Assembly (NCBI GenBank): GCA_015523545.1
Contig: WAKB01000012.1
Location: 45,478-109,477 of the forward strand
Direction of reading: 5' to 3'
Origin: Candidatus Geothermarchaeota archaeon
GTDB taxonomy: Archaea; Thermoproteota; Nitrososphaeria; Geothermarchaeales; JDFR-13
Length of the DNA: 64,000 nucleotides
Part shown: piece by piece, positions 8,592-17,048 of the stretch
Layout of the letters: each line of letters starts with the position of its first letter
Numbering within the stretch: the first letter of the stretch is position 1
The notes under the pieces: generated by a model
Told to the model about the DNA's origin: nothing
The model's input: the letters and a program-made list of their open reading frames with translations, nothing else
Databases searched by the model: none
Program-made: the position numbers and the translations under genes

Positions 8592-11291
8592 TTGGGAATG
8601 TCCGAGGCCGTCGAGGTCACACGTGAAGAGCTGGTAGTCGAGGGGGAGAAGTATAGAATATTCCGCCTAGACAGGCTGGAGGAGACCGGCTACGGAGACG
8701 TCTCGAAGGCCCCGTTCACAACCAAGATATTCATCGAGAACATCCTGAGGAAGATGGATGGCTACAAGGTGACTGAGGAGGACCTCGAGAAGGTCGTCAA
8801 CTGGAGGAGGAGCATGGGTAGGGAGACGATACCCTACATGCCCTACCGAGTACTTATGCAGGACTATACAGGCGTCCCACTCATAGTCGACCTAGCCACA
8901 CTTAGGGACGAGGCCGCCAAGTATGGTGTCCCACCAGAGAAGGTCGATACATTCCTGGATGCACACCTCGTGGTGGATCACAGCGTCAGGGTAGACTACT
9001 ACGGCTTCAGGGAGGCTCTACAGCTCAACATAATGTCTGAGTTCAGCCTATACGAGGAGAGGTATAGGATCCTGAAGTGGGCCCAGAAGGCATTCAGGAG
9101 GCTGAAGATAGTCCCTGCGGGCGTCGGTATAGTGCACCAGGTCAATATCGAGTACCTAGCGAAGGTCGTCGCTACACAGGAGGTTGATGGGGAGCTATAC
9201 GCCTTCCCCGACACATTGATAGGTACGGATAGCCATACACCAATGGTCAGCGGCATAGGAGTCCTGGCATGGGGGGTCGGAGGCATAGAGGCGGAGGCCG
9301 TCCTACTTGGGGAGCCTTACTACATGATCCTGCCAGAGGTGATAGGTGTAGAGCTTGTGGGGGAGCCCAGGGAGGGAGTCACGGCTACCGATATAGTCCT
9401 CTACATCACCGAGTATCTGAGGAAGCGTGCCGGGATACCAACGGTCGGGAGGATAGTCGAGTTCTACGGAGAGGGGCTGAACCAGCTACTAGCCTTTGAC
9501 AGGACGACGGTCTCCAACATGGCGCCCGAGTACGGGGCTACAACCGGCTTCTTCCCAGTGGATAGGCATACCCTAGAGTATCTAAGGATAACTGGTAGGG
9601 ATCCAGCCCTGATAAGGCTGGTCGAGGAGTATACCAGGCTACAGGGACTCTTCTACGAGGAGGGGGTGGAGCCGGAGTATCCCTACAGGCTCAGGATAGA
9701 CCTTGGAGACGTGGAGCCCAGTATCGCTGGCCCCGCCAACCCCGAGGATAGGATACCGCTGGAGAGGGCTAAGGAGGAGGTTGAGAAGCTGATCGAGGAG
9801 CATAGGAGGGCTAAGAAGTCGCGTGGCTCGGCAACCGTGAGGATAGGGGATGTAGACTATCTTATAAGGGATGGTGTAGTCGTGATATCCTCCATAACCA
9901 GCTGTACCAACACCTCCAACCCAGGCGTCCTGGTAGGGGCTGGGCTACTAGCTAGGAACGCTGTCCAGGAAGGCCTCAGGACGAAGCCCTGGGTAAAGAC
10001 GAGCTTCGCACCTGGGAGCAGCGTCGTGCCCAGCTACCTATCCGACGGCGGCCTGATGCCCTACCTAGAGGCGCTGGGCTACCACGTAGTAGCCTTTGGA
10101 TGCACCACATGTATAGGCAATGCCGGCCCACTCCTGAAGCCGGTCGAGGATGCTATCAGGGAGAACAACCTATATTCCGCAGCTGTCCTCAGCGGCAACA
10201 GGAACTTCCTAGGAAGAGTACATCCACTCACGGCCGGCAACTTCCTAGCCAGCCCGATCATGGTGGTTGCCTATGCAATAAAGGGATACATCAACTGGGA
10301 CCCCTATAACGAGCCGATAGGCACCAGGCCCGATGGAAAGCCTGTATACCTGAGAGACATATGGCCGAGCCAGGAGGAGATAGCAGAGTACATCAGCAGG
10401 TATGTCAAGCCCGAGCTATACAAGGAGAAGTATAAGAACGTCTATGAAGGCCCCGAGAGGTGGAAGAGGATCGATGCGCCGGACACGATCTACTATGACT
10501 GGGACGAGAAGTCCACATTCATAAAGAAGCCCCCCTTCTTCGAGGGCTTCACACCCGAGGTCAGGGAGCCAGAGGATATACTCGGCGCTAGGGTACTAGT
10601 CATGCTGGGTGATAGGGTATCGACAGATCATATAAGTCCTGCAGGGCCAATACCCGTGGACAGCCCAGCTGGGCAGTACCTACTCAGCCTGGGAGTCCCG
10701 CCAAGCAAGTTCGGAACCTACGGTGCAAGGAGGGGCAACCACGAGGTCATGATGAGGGGTACCTTCGCCAACCCGAAGATCAGGAACCTGCTAGTCGATA
10801 GGGAGGGTGGATACACTGTCTACTGGCCCACCAGGGAGGTGACCACGGTCTACGACGCGGCTATGAGGTATAAGGCAGAGGGCACGCCCCTCATAGTAAT
10901 AGCTGGTAAGAACTATGGAGTCGGGAGTAGTAGGGACTGGGCGGCAAAGGGGCCGGCCCTCCTAGGGGTCAAGGCAGTGATTGCAGAGAGCTTTGAGAGG
11001 ATACACAGGAGCAACCTAATAGGAATGGCGATACTCCCACTACAGTTCATGGATGGTGAGAATAGGGAGAGCCTCGGCCTAGACGGCAGCGAGGTATACA
11101 ACATCAGGGGGATCTCATCCGGGCTGGAGCCGCAGAAGATACTGATGGTGGAGGCCGTTAGGGAGGACGGGTCAAAGATAGAGTTCCGGGTGATGGCTAG
11201 GCTCGACAGCTGGGTAGAGGTGGACTACTATAGGAACGGCGGTATACTCCACTACGTCCTAAGGAAGATCATCAAGTCTACAGGGGGATAG
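8592..11291 (+). CDS. acnA: Aconitate hydratase (AcnA/IRP type)
   Basis: 899 residues, the length of the long AcnA/IRP class. It isomerises citrate to isocitrate in the TCA cycle. The three 4Fe-4S ligands are visible: Cys438 in ITSCTNTSNP and Cys504/Cys507 in FGCTTCIGNAGP. Other family stretches are GTDSHTPMVSGIGVLAWGVG, GDRVSTDHISPAG and the C-terminal swivel domain with YGVGSSRDWAAKG. The start may be TTG at 8592, with a GGGTGA ribosome site 6 nt before, or ATG at 8598, which drops two residues. It sits close to fumC but on the opposite strand. Confidence 0.96.
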   Translation: MGMSEAVEVTREELVVEGEKYRIFRLDRLEETGYGDVSKAPFTTKIFIENILRKMDGYKVTEEDLEKVVNWRRSMGRETIPYMPYRVLMQDYTGVPLIVDLATLRDEAAKYGVPPEKVDTFLDAHLVVDHSVRVDYYGFREALQLNIMSEFSLYEERYRILKWAQKAFRRLKIVPAGVGIVHQVNIEYLAKVVATQEVDGELYAFPDTLIGTDSHTPMVSGIGVLAWGVGGIEAEAVLLGEPYYMILPEVIGVELVGEPREGVTATDIVLYITEYLRKRAGIPTVGRIVEFYGEGLNQLLAFDRTTVSNMAPEYGATTGFFPVDRHTLEYLRITGRDPALIRLVEEYTRLQGLFYEEGVEPEYPYRLRIDLGDVEPSIAGPANPEDRIPLERAKEEVEKLIEEHRRAKKSRGSATVRIGDVDYLIRDGVVVISSITSCTNTSNPGVLVGAGLLARNAVQEGLRTKPWVKTSFAPGSSVVPSYLSDGGLMPYLEALGYHVVAFGCTTCIGNAGPLLKPVEDAIRENNLYSAAVLSGNRNFLGRVHPLTAGNFLASPIMVVAYAIKGYINWDPYNEPIGTRPDGKPVYLRDIWPSQEEIAEYISRYVKPELYKEKYKNVYEGPERWKRIDAPDTIYYDWDEKSTFIKKPPFFEGFTPEVREPEDILGARVLVMLGDRVSTDHISPAGPIPVDSPAGQYLLSLGVPPSKFGTYGARRGNHEVMMRGTFANPKIRNLLVDREGGYTVYWPTREVTTVYDAAMRYKAEGTPLIVIAGKNYGVGSSRDWAAKGPALLGVKAVIAESFERIHRSNLIGMAILPLQFMDGENRESLGLDGSEVYNIRGISSGLEPQKILMVEAVREDGSKIEFRVMARLDSWVEVDYYRNGGILHYVLRKIIKSTGG

Positions 11292-11343
11292 CCCCCGAAA
11301 ATCTATTTTTTATTAACCATCACGGGCAGGGAGAAATATTTTA

Positions 11344-12132
11344 TTGCCTACCGATTATTCCTCCGAGACGAGATATATTGACTATCTAATGAGGCTCAGC
11401 GTAAAGGTTGCATTGACCTCGGTATTAGCGGCACTATTCCTCGTGCTTAAGCTAATACCTCTGGGCTTCCCCGTCATAGGTGTTGAAGGGGCGGTGATAA
11501 ACATCTCACAGGCGGTGGTTATAGCCCTGTCCCTACTATTCCCACCCTGGATATCAGTCCCGTCAGTAGCTATAGGCGAGGCGGTGGCCTCAACGCTGAA
11601 CCCCAGGCCACCCTTCCACCTACTAGGCTTCATACCGGCTACTATGGGCGCCGCGGCTGCATCCCTATATAGATATGGTTGGAGGACGCCCCTAGCCATA
11701 TACATACCACTACTCATCCTATACATGGCCTATCCACCTGTAGGCCCTCTATGGACATATCCCCTACACCCATGGTTCCACATAGTAGGCCTGGTGATCT
11801 ACATAGCTACGAACACCTTCCTACCCAGGCATGGATGGCTATCGACTACTTTATTAGCGGCCCTCGCTGGGCAGGCTGGTGGGACACTCCTCTTCATGCT
11901 ACTATACTATCCAGTGATAATCCCTGAGGCAGAGAGCTTCACAGGAATATGGATAGCTACGGCCCTTATCTACCCTGTCGAGAGGATATTGATAGCTCTA
12001 GCCGCTACAGCTATCTACCTAGCCCTGGCCAGGGCGTTGGCCAGTGCATCGCCGGAGCTTAGGCCCTACCTATTTCTCAGGAGCGATATCGCCTCGTCAA
12101 GGGTAGAGACCTCCACCACCTCTACGGAGTAG
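11344..12132 (+). CDS. Multi-pass membrane protein, possible ECF-type substrate-binding (S) component
   Basis: 262 residues with about six hydrophobic helices and short loops. The first part (small helices, an NISQAV segment and PRPPFHLLGFIPA) resembles ECF transporter S components or related vitamin-uptake membrane proteins, but I see no diagnostic substrate motif and no ECF ATPase or T component nearby. The first in-frame start is TTG at 11344; an ATG at 11389 (MRLSVKVAL) just before the first helix is an alternative. Its last 67 bases overlap the 3' end of the convergent Lon-like protease gene, an unusually long convergent overlap for this window. Confidence 0.65.
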   Translation: MPTDYSSETRYIDYLMRLSVKVALTSVLAALFLVLKLIPLGFPVIGVEGAVINISQAVVIALSLLFPPWISVPSVAIGEAVASTLNPRPPFHLLGFIPATMGAAAASLYRYGWRTPLAIYIPLLILYMAYPPVGPLWTYPLHPWFHIVGLVIYIATNTFLPRHGWLSTTLLAALAGQAGGTLLFMLLYYPVIIPEAESFTGIWIATALIYPVERILIALAATAIYLALARALASASPELRPYLFLRSDIASSRVETSTTSTE

Positions 12133-12923
12133 CCGAGCTCCCTAAGCCTCTCCTCAAGGTCTACCTCCACAGGCTGGCGGATAGTCATTGTCAAGCCGGG
12201 CAGGATCTCCACATTTCTATCGATATACTCCACAACCCTTGACTGGCCCTGGGGGACAATGATCATCTCTGCCCCCGCCTCGGCACAGGCAATACTCTTC
12301 TCCAGGACTGCCCCGACCTTCTCTACCCCACCATAGTAGTTAAGCGCCCCAGTAGCACATACACCCTCAAGTGATAAGTCGTCAATAGCTATTGCAGCCA
12401 ATGCAATGGCCATGGCTAGACCAGCGCTGGGCCCCTCAACAGCCGCCGCTAGGTTGCCACCCCTAATCTCAAGGTATATGTCATACCTATCCAGGTCGAT
12501 ATCGACAAGGCCGCTGCGCTTGACCAGCTCCCTAGCTATGAGGAGGCTCTCCTGCATATCGATCCCGACAGGGGTATCTATATTGATGAATATCCGTCCA
12601 GCCCCTGGGAGGAGCTTCATCGTGAAGGGGAGGACAGCCCCCCTAACCTCACCACCTACATAGGCGACTCCCACGATCCACCAGTTCACCTCCCAGCCCT
12701 CAGCCGTCTCAACGACCTCCGGGTTTAGCCGCTGTAGATCAGCTACATAGCCCATCAACTCTCGATACCTCTCACTAAGCATGGTATACTCACTACTCAG
12801 ATCCTCATATGCCGATAGGAGGTTGGAGACGTTGAAATACTGGGCGATATTGATCAGGAGGAGGACTAGGATTATCGAGATATAGAAGGCGTCCTTAGCC
12901 CCAAGTCTCACACCCATCCCCAA
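12066..12923 (-). CDS. Stand-alone membrane-anchored Lon-type (S16) serine protease domain
   Basis: 285 residues. One membrane helix (about 12-30) and a short coiled coil (35-65) lead into a Lon proteolytic domain without the AAA+ ATPase. The nucleophile Ser166 is in VEGPSAGLAM, and Lys209 in VGAVLEKS lies 43 residues later, the same spacing as the Lon Ser-Lys dyad. Archaeal proteins of this type (COG1750) are predicted ATP-independent membrane proteases. The C-terminus overlaps the convergent membrane protein gene by 67 bases. The orientation of the domain cannot be fixed from sequence alone. Confidence 0.85.
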   Translation of the reverse strand: MGMGVRLGAKDAFYISIILVLLLINIAQYFNVSNLLSAYEDLSSEYTMLSERYRELMGYVADLQRLNPEVVETAEGWEVNWWIVGVAYVGGEVRGAVLPFTMKLLPGAGRIFINIDTPVGIDMQESLLIARELVKRSGLVDIDLDRYDIYLEIRGGNLAAAVEGPSAGLAMAIALAAIAIDDLSLEGVCATGALNYYGGVEKVGAVLEKSIACAEAGAEMIIVPQGQSRVVEYIDRNVEILPGLTMTIRQPVEVDLEERLRELGYSVEVVEVSTLDEAISLLRNR

Positions 12924-13009
12924 TAAGGAATAGCTAAGAACTCCTCAAACATAATTCCTATCAACACATGACATAAAGTATGACCTAGGAATCTCATATC
13001 TATTTAGAA

Positions 13010-13879
13010 ATGACTCCAGAAACTATTCTCCTAGTAATACTACTGGTTACCAATCTTGTGATGCTTTATAAACTCGGGAAGAGCTATAGTGAGGCAGAAA
13101 TCGAAAATACTGTTCACAGAGCACTCGATAATGTAGGTTTGGCAGAGAGCATCGGTCAGCTAAAGACACAGGTAGAGGAGATAAGGACAATCGGCAAGAA
13201 GTTAGAAGATATGCTTAAAACCCCGATAGGTAGGGGTGGCTTTGGGGAAGAGACACTAGAGAAGATACTTAGAGACCAGCTACCACCAGATATGTATCGC
13301 ATAAGGGGTAGACTTGAGAATGGTAAAATACCTGATGCTTGGATCGAGTCGACAGCTGGTAAGATATGCATAGATGCCAAGTTCCCCTTACACAACTACA
13401 TCAAGATGACTGACTCCGAGGATAAGAATGAAATTGAAAAATACAAAAGACAGTTCAGAAGGGACGTAGAGTCCATGCTTAGGAAGGTGGCTGATGACTA
13501 TATACGTCCGGAGATTGGAACAGCAGATTTTGCAATAGTCTTTATACCCTCTGAAAGCGTCTACCACTACATAGTAACAGAGCTATATGACTTAGTGAAG
13601 GAATACTCACAGAAAGGTGTTCTAGTAGCTTCTCCCCTAACTCTATCACATAAAATCCAGCTGATAAGGGCTGGTGTACATGCACAGATGCTCAATGAGA
13701 AAGCCGAGAAAGTTTTGAACGAAATAAGGAATCTTTCGAATATCATTAGTGAGATTGATGACAGGTGGAACAAGCTTTATAACACCCATCTCCGCAATCT
13801 GAAGAATACTGCAGAAAGTCTTGATTACTCATTTAAAAGATTGAAGGATGAGTTCGAGAGGATACAGAAGCTATCCTAA
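13010..13879 (+). CDS. rmuC: RmuC-family protein
   Basis: 289 residues, shorter than bacterial RmuC (about 450). An N-terminal membrane helix (about 5-20) is followed by a coiled coil (25-70), the RmuC core with GRGGFGEETLEKILRD, GKIPDAWIE and KICIDAKFPL (a restriction-nuclease-like Asp...Asp-x-Lys arrangement), then a C-terminal coiled coil. RmuC limits inversions at short inverted repeats in E. coli; its role in archaea is not established. The gene uses more A/T-ending and AAA/GAA codons than its neighbours, which suggests acquisition. The gene is monocistronic, and a stem-loop with a T tract follows 34 nt after the stop. Confidence 0.85.
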   Translation: MTPETILLVILLVTNLVMLYKLGKSYSEAEIENTVHRALDNVGLAESIGQLKTQVEEIRTIGKKLEDMLKTPIGRGGFGEETLEKILRDQLPPDMYRIRGRLENGKIPDAWIESTAGKICIDAKFPLHNYIKMTDSEDKNEIEKYKRQFRRDVESMLRKVADDYIRPEIGTADFAIVFIPSESVYHYIVTELYDLVKEYSQKGVLVASPLTLSHKIQLIRAGVHAQMLNEKAEKVLNEIRNLSNIISEIDDRWNKLYNTHLRNLKNTAESLDYSFKRLKDEFERIQKLS

Positions 13880-13913
13880 GGATGGTATAGATTTAGCACT
13901 ACTTAATATCACT

Positions 13914-13948
13914 TTGTCGAGGCTTCTCGACAAGTCTTTTTATATTTA
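13914..13948 (+). promoter_or_regulatory. Stem-loop (TTGTCGAG-GCTT-CTCGACAA) followed by T tract and TATA box
   Basis: Perfect 8-bp arms at 13914-13921 and 13926-13933 with a 4-nt loop are followed at once by GTCTTTTT and then by TTTTATATTTA (13938-13948), a good TATA box for the ABC transporter operon. It can be read as an intrinsic terminator for rmuC, or as an operator next to the TATA box, or both. Confidence 0.55.
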
Positions 13949-13993
13949 TCGAGGTGGGAATATTTGCGACACGGGGCTGGGGGTAATTATTAT

Positions 13994-14899
13994 ATGTCCC
14001 TCCTAGTTGCACGGGGCCTCAGGAAGAAGTATCCAACTGGTGTAGTGGCTGTTGAGAATGTGGATCTCGAGATGGATAGGGGTATATATGCCCTAATGGG
14101 TCCAAATGGGAGTGGTAAGACTACTACCCTCTCGATGATTACTGGGAGCCTCAAGCCCGATTCTGGGGAGGTCCTGGTTAAGGGGTACTCCATGTGGGGC
14201 GGCGGCTGGGTGGAGGCTAGGAAGTTAATAGGCTTCGCCCCCCAGGACATGCCCTTCTACAAACATTTGACGGCTATGAACAACCTGGTCTACTACGGCC
14301 TACTCCACAGCCTCTCAATATTCGAGTCTAAGAGGCGGGGGAGGGAGCTCCTCGAGGCTGTCGGTCTATGGGAGGCCCGTAACAGGCAGGTATCTAAGCT
14401 GAGCGGGGGGATGAGGAGGAGGCTAGCCATAGCAGCTGCATTGATACACGACCCCGAGATACTGGTGCTAGACGAGCCCGCCTCCGGCCTAGACCCAAAG
14501 GCACGGGAGGAGCTATGGTCCCTACTCATTACACAGTGGGGGGATAGGCTCATAGTCTTCTCCAGCCATGATGGGGAGGAGGTAGAGAGGTTCGCCACAC
14601 AGGTCTATATAATGCATAGGGGGAGAGTGATCGAGAAGGGTGAGCCTGAGGAGCTTAAGAAGCGGTATATGCCCCACCCCAAGGCGGCCGTACTCATACC
14701 CGAGGGAGAGGCCCCAACCATAGATGGGGTTGAGCCTGAGAGGGTGGGCATGATGTATCGCTACCCCCTCGAGAAGCTTACTGTAGAGGATATCGTCCAC
14801 GCCCTGAGGGAGGGGGGCGTCAAGTTCACCCGTATAGAGGTGGTTGAGCCCAGCCTCTCAGAGGTATTCATATCCCTGACGGGTGAGAGGTTGTCATGA
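13994..14899 (+). CDS. ABC-2 type transporter ATP-binding protein
   Basis: About 301 residues. It drives the membrane partner encoded next. It shows Walker A (GPNGSGKTTT), the signature KLSGGMRRRLA, Walker B (EILVLDEPASGLDP) and the switch His in FSSHDGEE. The C-terminal 80 residues (HPKAAVLIP to SEVFISLTG) are the extension seen in drug/lipid exporters of the DrrA/NatA type. The frame is open from a TTG at 13964, but the ATG at 13994 has a GGGGGT ribosome site and starts directly before the ABC fold. Its TGA overlaps the ATG of the permease (ATGA). Confidence 0.9.
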   Translation: MSLLVARGLRKKYPTGVVAVENVDLEMDRGIYALMGPNGSGKTTTLSMITGSLKPDSGEVLVKGYSMWGGGWVEARKLIGFAPQDMPFYKHLTAMNNLVYYGLLHSLSIFESKRRGRELLEAVGLWEARNRQVSKLSGGMRRRLAIAAALIHDPEILVLDEPASGLDPKAREELWSLLITQWGDRLIVFSSHDGEEVERFATQVYIMHRGRVIEKGEPEELKKRYMPHPKAAVLIPEGEAPTIDGVEPERVGMMYRYPLEKLTVEDIVHALREGGVKFTRIEVVEPSLSEVFISLTGERLS

Positions 14900-16080
14900 G
14901 TCTCTGGCAGCTGCTTGCACAGGTGTATTCATATGCCATGAGCCTCGTCAGGAGTAAGGAGGTAGCGTTCTGGGTAGTGGTCTTCCCACTGATACTCCTA
15001 ACAATATTCACCACGATCTTCGCAAACCCATCCGACGTGACTGTTGAGGTGGCAGTGGCTGGGGATGACAACCTGCTGAAGGAGGTTATGCTCGATATAG
15101 AGACCCTATCCATAGTCAACGCATCGAGTAGGGACGAGGCCCTGGAGATGCTTAGGAACGGCTCTGTCGACGTGGCTGTATACATGGCCAACGTGACGCA
15201 GCAGGGAGACATAAAGATGCCAAGCCGCGTCGAGATCTACTACCTAGAGAATATCAGCGACTCCGAGACTGCAGCGAGGATCGTGGAGGGCGTCGTCTCA
15301 GGCTTCGAGGACAGGATAAGGGAGGGGATAGTCACCTTCGTGGAGGAGAGCAACGTAGTCCCTGACCAGATGATCGGCTGGGTAAGGTTCCTAGCTGATC
15401 CCGTGAAGACGGTCTCAGAGGGTGTGGAGCCTAAGGTCGTGATGAATAGGGGTGGCCTAGTCCTCTACTGGGTAATCTCGATGATAGGTGTCGAGGTCCT
15501 ATTCATAGGCCTATATACAGGGGTCATGAGCATAATATCGAAGAAGCAGGAGGGCCTCCTAAAAGTCATACTCAGCAGCCCGATGAGCAGCACAGCCATG
15601 CTCCTCTCAGACACGCTTGGCAACTTCCTGGCGGTGGGCGTCTCGATAGCCTCCATAGTCCTAGGCGGGCTCATACTGGGGGCGGACTATACGCTGCTAA
15701 CACCCGATAGAATGGCCGTGATAATAGCCTTCTCACTTATAGGAAGCCTATTCATGACAGGGCTAGGCCTAATCCTCTCAATGCTCCCCAAGACGATAGA
15801 AGGAGCCAACGCCCTAGCCAACATGATAGCCTTCCCACTCATGTTCCTCGGAGGCATAGTCATACCAGACATAATCCTACCGACATACCTCAGGGACTTC
15901 GCCAACATATACCCTGTAAGTAGACTAGTCAAGTCGATGAGAGACATGATAATCTACGACATACCAACCACCAACCTCCTCTGGGACGCGGTATACGGCC
16001 TATCAACAGCAATCATAATCTACATAATAGGCTTCACAGTATACCGCAGACTAATGCAGAGAGCCGTAGAAAACCCATAG
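14896..16080 (+). CDS. ABC-2 type transporter permease
   Basis: 394 residues: one N-terminal helix (about 25-45), a roughly 130-residue external domain, then five helices at the C-terminus, the ABC2_membrane_3 layout of DrrB/YhfE-type exporters. Motifs include KKQEGLLKVILSSPMSS before the core helices. It overlaps the ATPase gene by 4 bases, so the two make one exporter. The substrate is unknown; drugs, lipids or peptides are all possible. Confidence 0.88.
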   Translation: MSLWQLLAQVYSYAMSLVRSKEVAFWVVVFPLILLTIFTTIFANPSDVTVEVAVAGDDNLLKEVMLDIETLSIVNASSRDEALEMLRNGSVDVAVYMANVTQQGDIKMPSRVEIYYLENISDSETAARIVEGVVSGFEDRIREGIVTFVEESNVVPDQMIGWVRFLADPVKTVSEGVEPKVVMNRGGLVLYWVISMIGVEVLFIGLYTGVMSIISKKQEGLLKVILSSPMSSTAMLLSDTLGNFLAVGVSIASIVLGGLILGADYTLLTPDRMAVIIAFSLIGSLFMTGLGLILSMLPKTIEGANALANMIAFPLMFLGGIVIPDIILPTYLRDFANIYPVSRLVKSMRDMIIYDIPTTNLLWDAVYGLSTAIIIYIIGFTVYRRLMQRAVENP

Positions 16081-16133
16081 CCAGGCGTGGAAATCTCCCT
16101 ACTTTAAGTCTATCCCACCAGATAAATTATTTC

Positions 16134-17048
16134 ATGATTCAGCCACTTTTAGAGTCCGTTACTAGGCTGGCTCTACAGATGGATTGGATAGACCTCACCT
16201 CTATAATATGGCTGCTCTTCTGGCTCCTCTTCTTCATCATGCCTTTCTCGACGTATATCCAGGCTAGGAATTTGAGGGCTGCGAGGCTGGGGATGCTGCG
16301 TGCCTTGGAGCGTAAGTATGGTATGCGTTTCATAACGATGATCCATAGGCAGGAGAGGGTGGGCTTCCTCGGCATACCGATATATAGGTATATCGATATC
16401 GAGGACTCGGAGGAGGTTCTCAGGGCTATCAGGACTACGCCTAAGGATACGCCCATAGCTCTAGTTCTACATACCCCTGGTGGACTCGTTCTGGCAGCGT
16501 CCCAGATAGCGAGAGCCCTTAAGAAGCATCCCGCCAAGAAGGTCGTGATAGTCCCCCACTACGCGATGTCTGGGGGGACTTTGATAGCATTGGCCGCTGA
16601 CGAGATATGGATGGATGAGTCCGCCGTCCTAGGCCCACTTGATCCCCAGGTTGGTCTAGGTGGGCAGACCCCACCTATGCCTGCGCCCAGCATCGTGAAG
16701 GTGGCTAGGGAGAAGGGTGAGAAGGCTGGTGACCAGTTCCTAGTACTGGCCGACATAGCCGAGAAGTCGATACGCGAGATGAGGGAGGTGATTACGGAGC
16801 TTCTCAGGGATAGGATGGGTGAGGATAGGGCTAGGGAGGTCGCCGACATATTGACTAGGGGCGAGTGGACACATAGCTACCCCATAACCCCGGAGAAGGC
16901 TAGGGAGCTCGGGCTAAACGTGAAGACCGAGATACCGCCTGAGATCTATGAGCTGATGGATCTCTATCCACAGGCGCAGCAGAGGAGGCCCGGGGTGGAG
17001 TATATCCCCCTCCCTATCGAGAGGGGGGACCGCCCCTCAAACCCCTAG
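16134..17048 (+). CDS. Membrane-bound ClpP-fold serine protease (SDH_sah/SppA-like)
   Basis: 304 residues. A membrane helix (about 24-42) precedes a ClpP/crotonase-fold domain with ALVLHTPGGLVLAASQIARA and the nucleophile Ser146 in HYAMSGGTLIALAADEI, followed by GPLDPQVG. This matches the serine dehydrogenase proteinase family (S49C-like), a small group related to signal-peptide peptidase SppA. The start ATG lies 28-35 nt after an ACTTTAAG TATA element. Its 3' end overlaps the convergent acyl-CoA synthetase gene by 35 bases. Confidence 0.86.
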   Translation: MIQPLLESVTRLALQMDWIDLTSIIWLLFWLLFFIMPFSTYIQARNLRAARLGMLRALERKYGMRFITMIHRQERVGFLGIPIYRYIDIEDSEEVLRAIRTTPKDTPIALVLHTPGGLVLAASQIARALKKHPAKKVVIVPHYAMSGGTLIALAADEIWMDESAVLGPLDPQVGLGGQTPPMPAPSIVKVAREKGEKAGDQFLVLADIAEKSIREMREVITELLRDRMGEDRAREVADILTRGEWTHSYPITPEKARELGLNVKTEIPPEIYELMDLYPQAQQRRPGVEYIPLPIERGDRPSNP

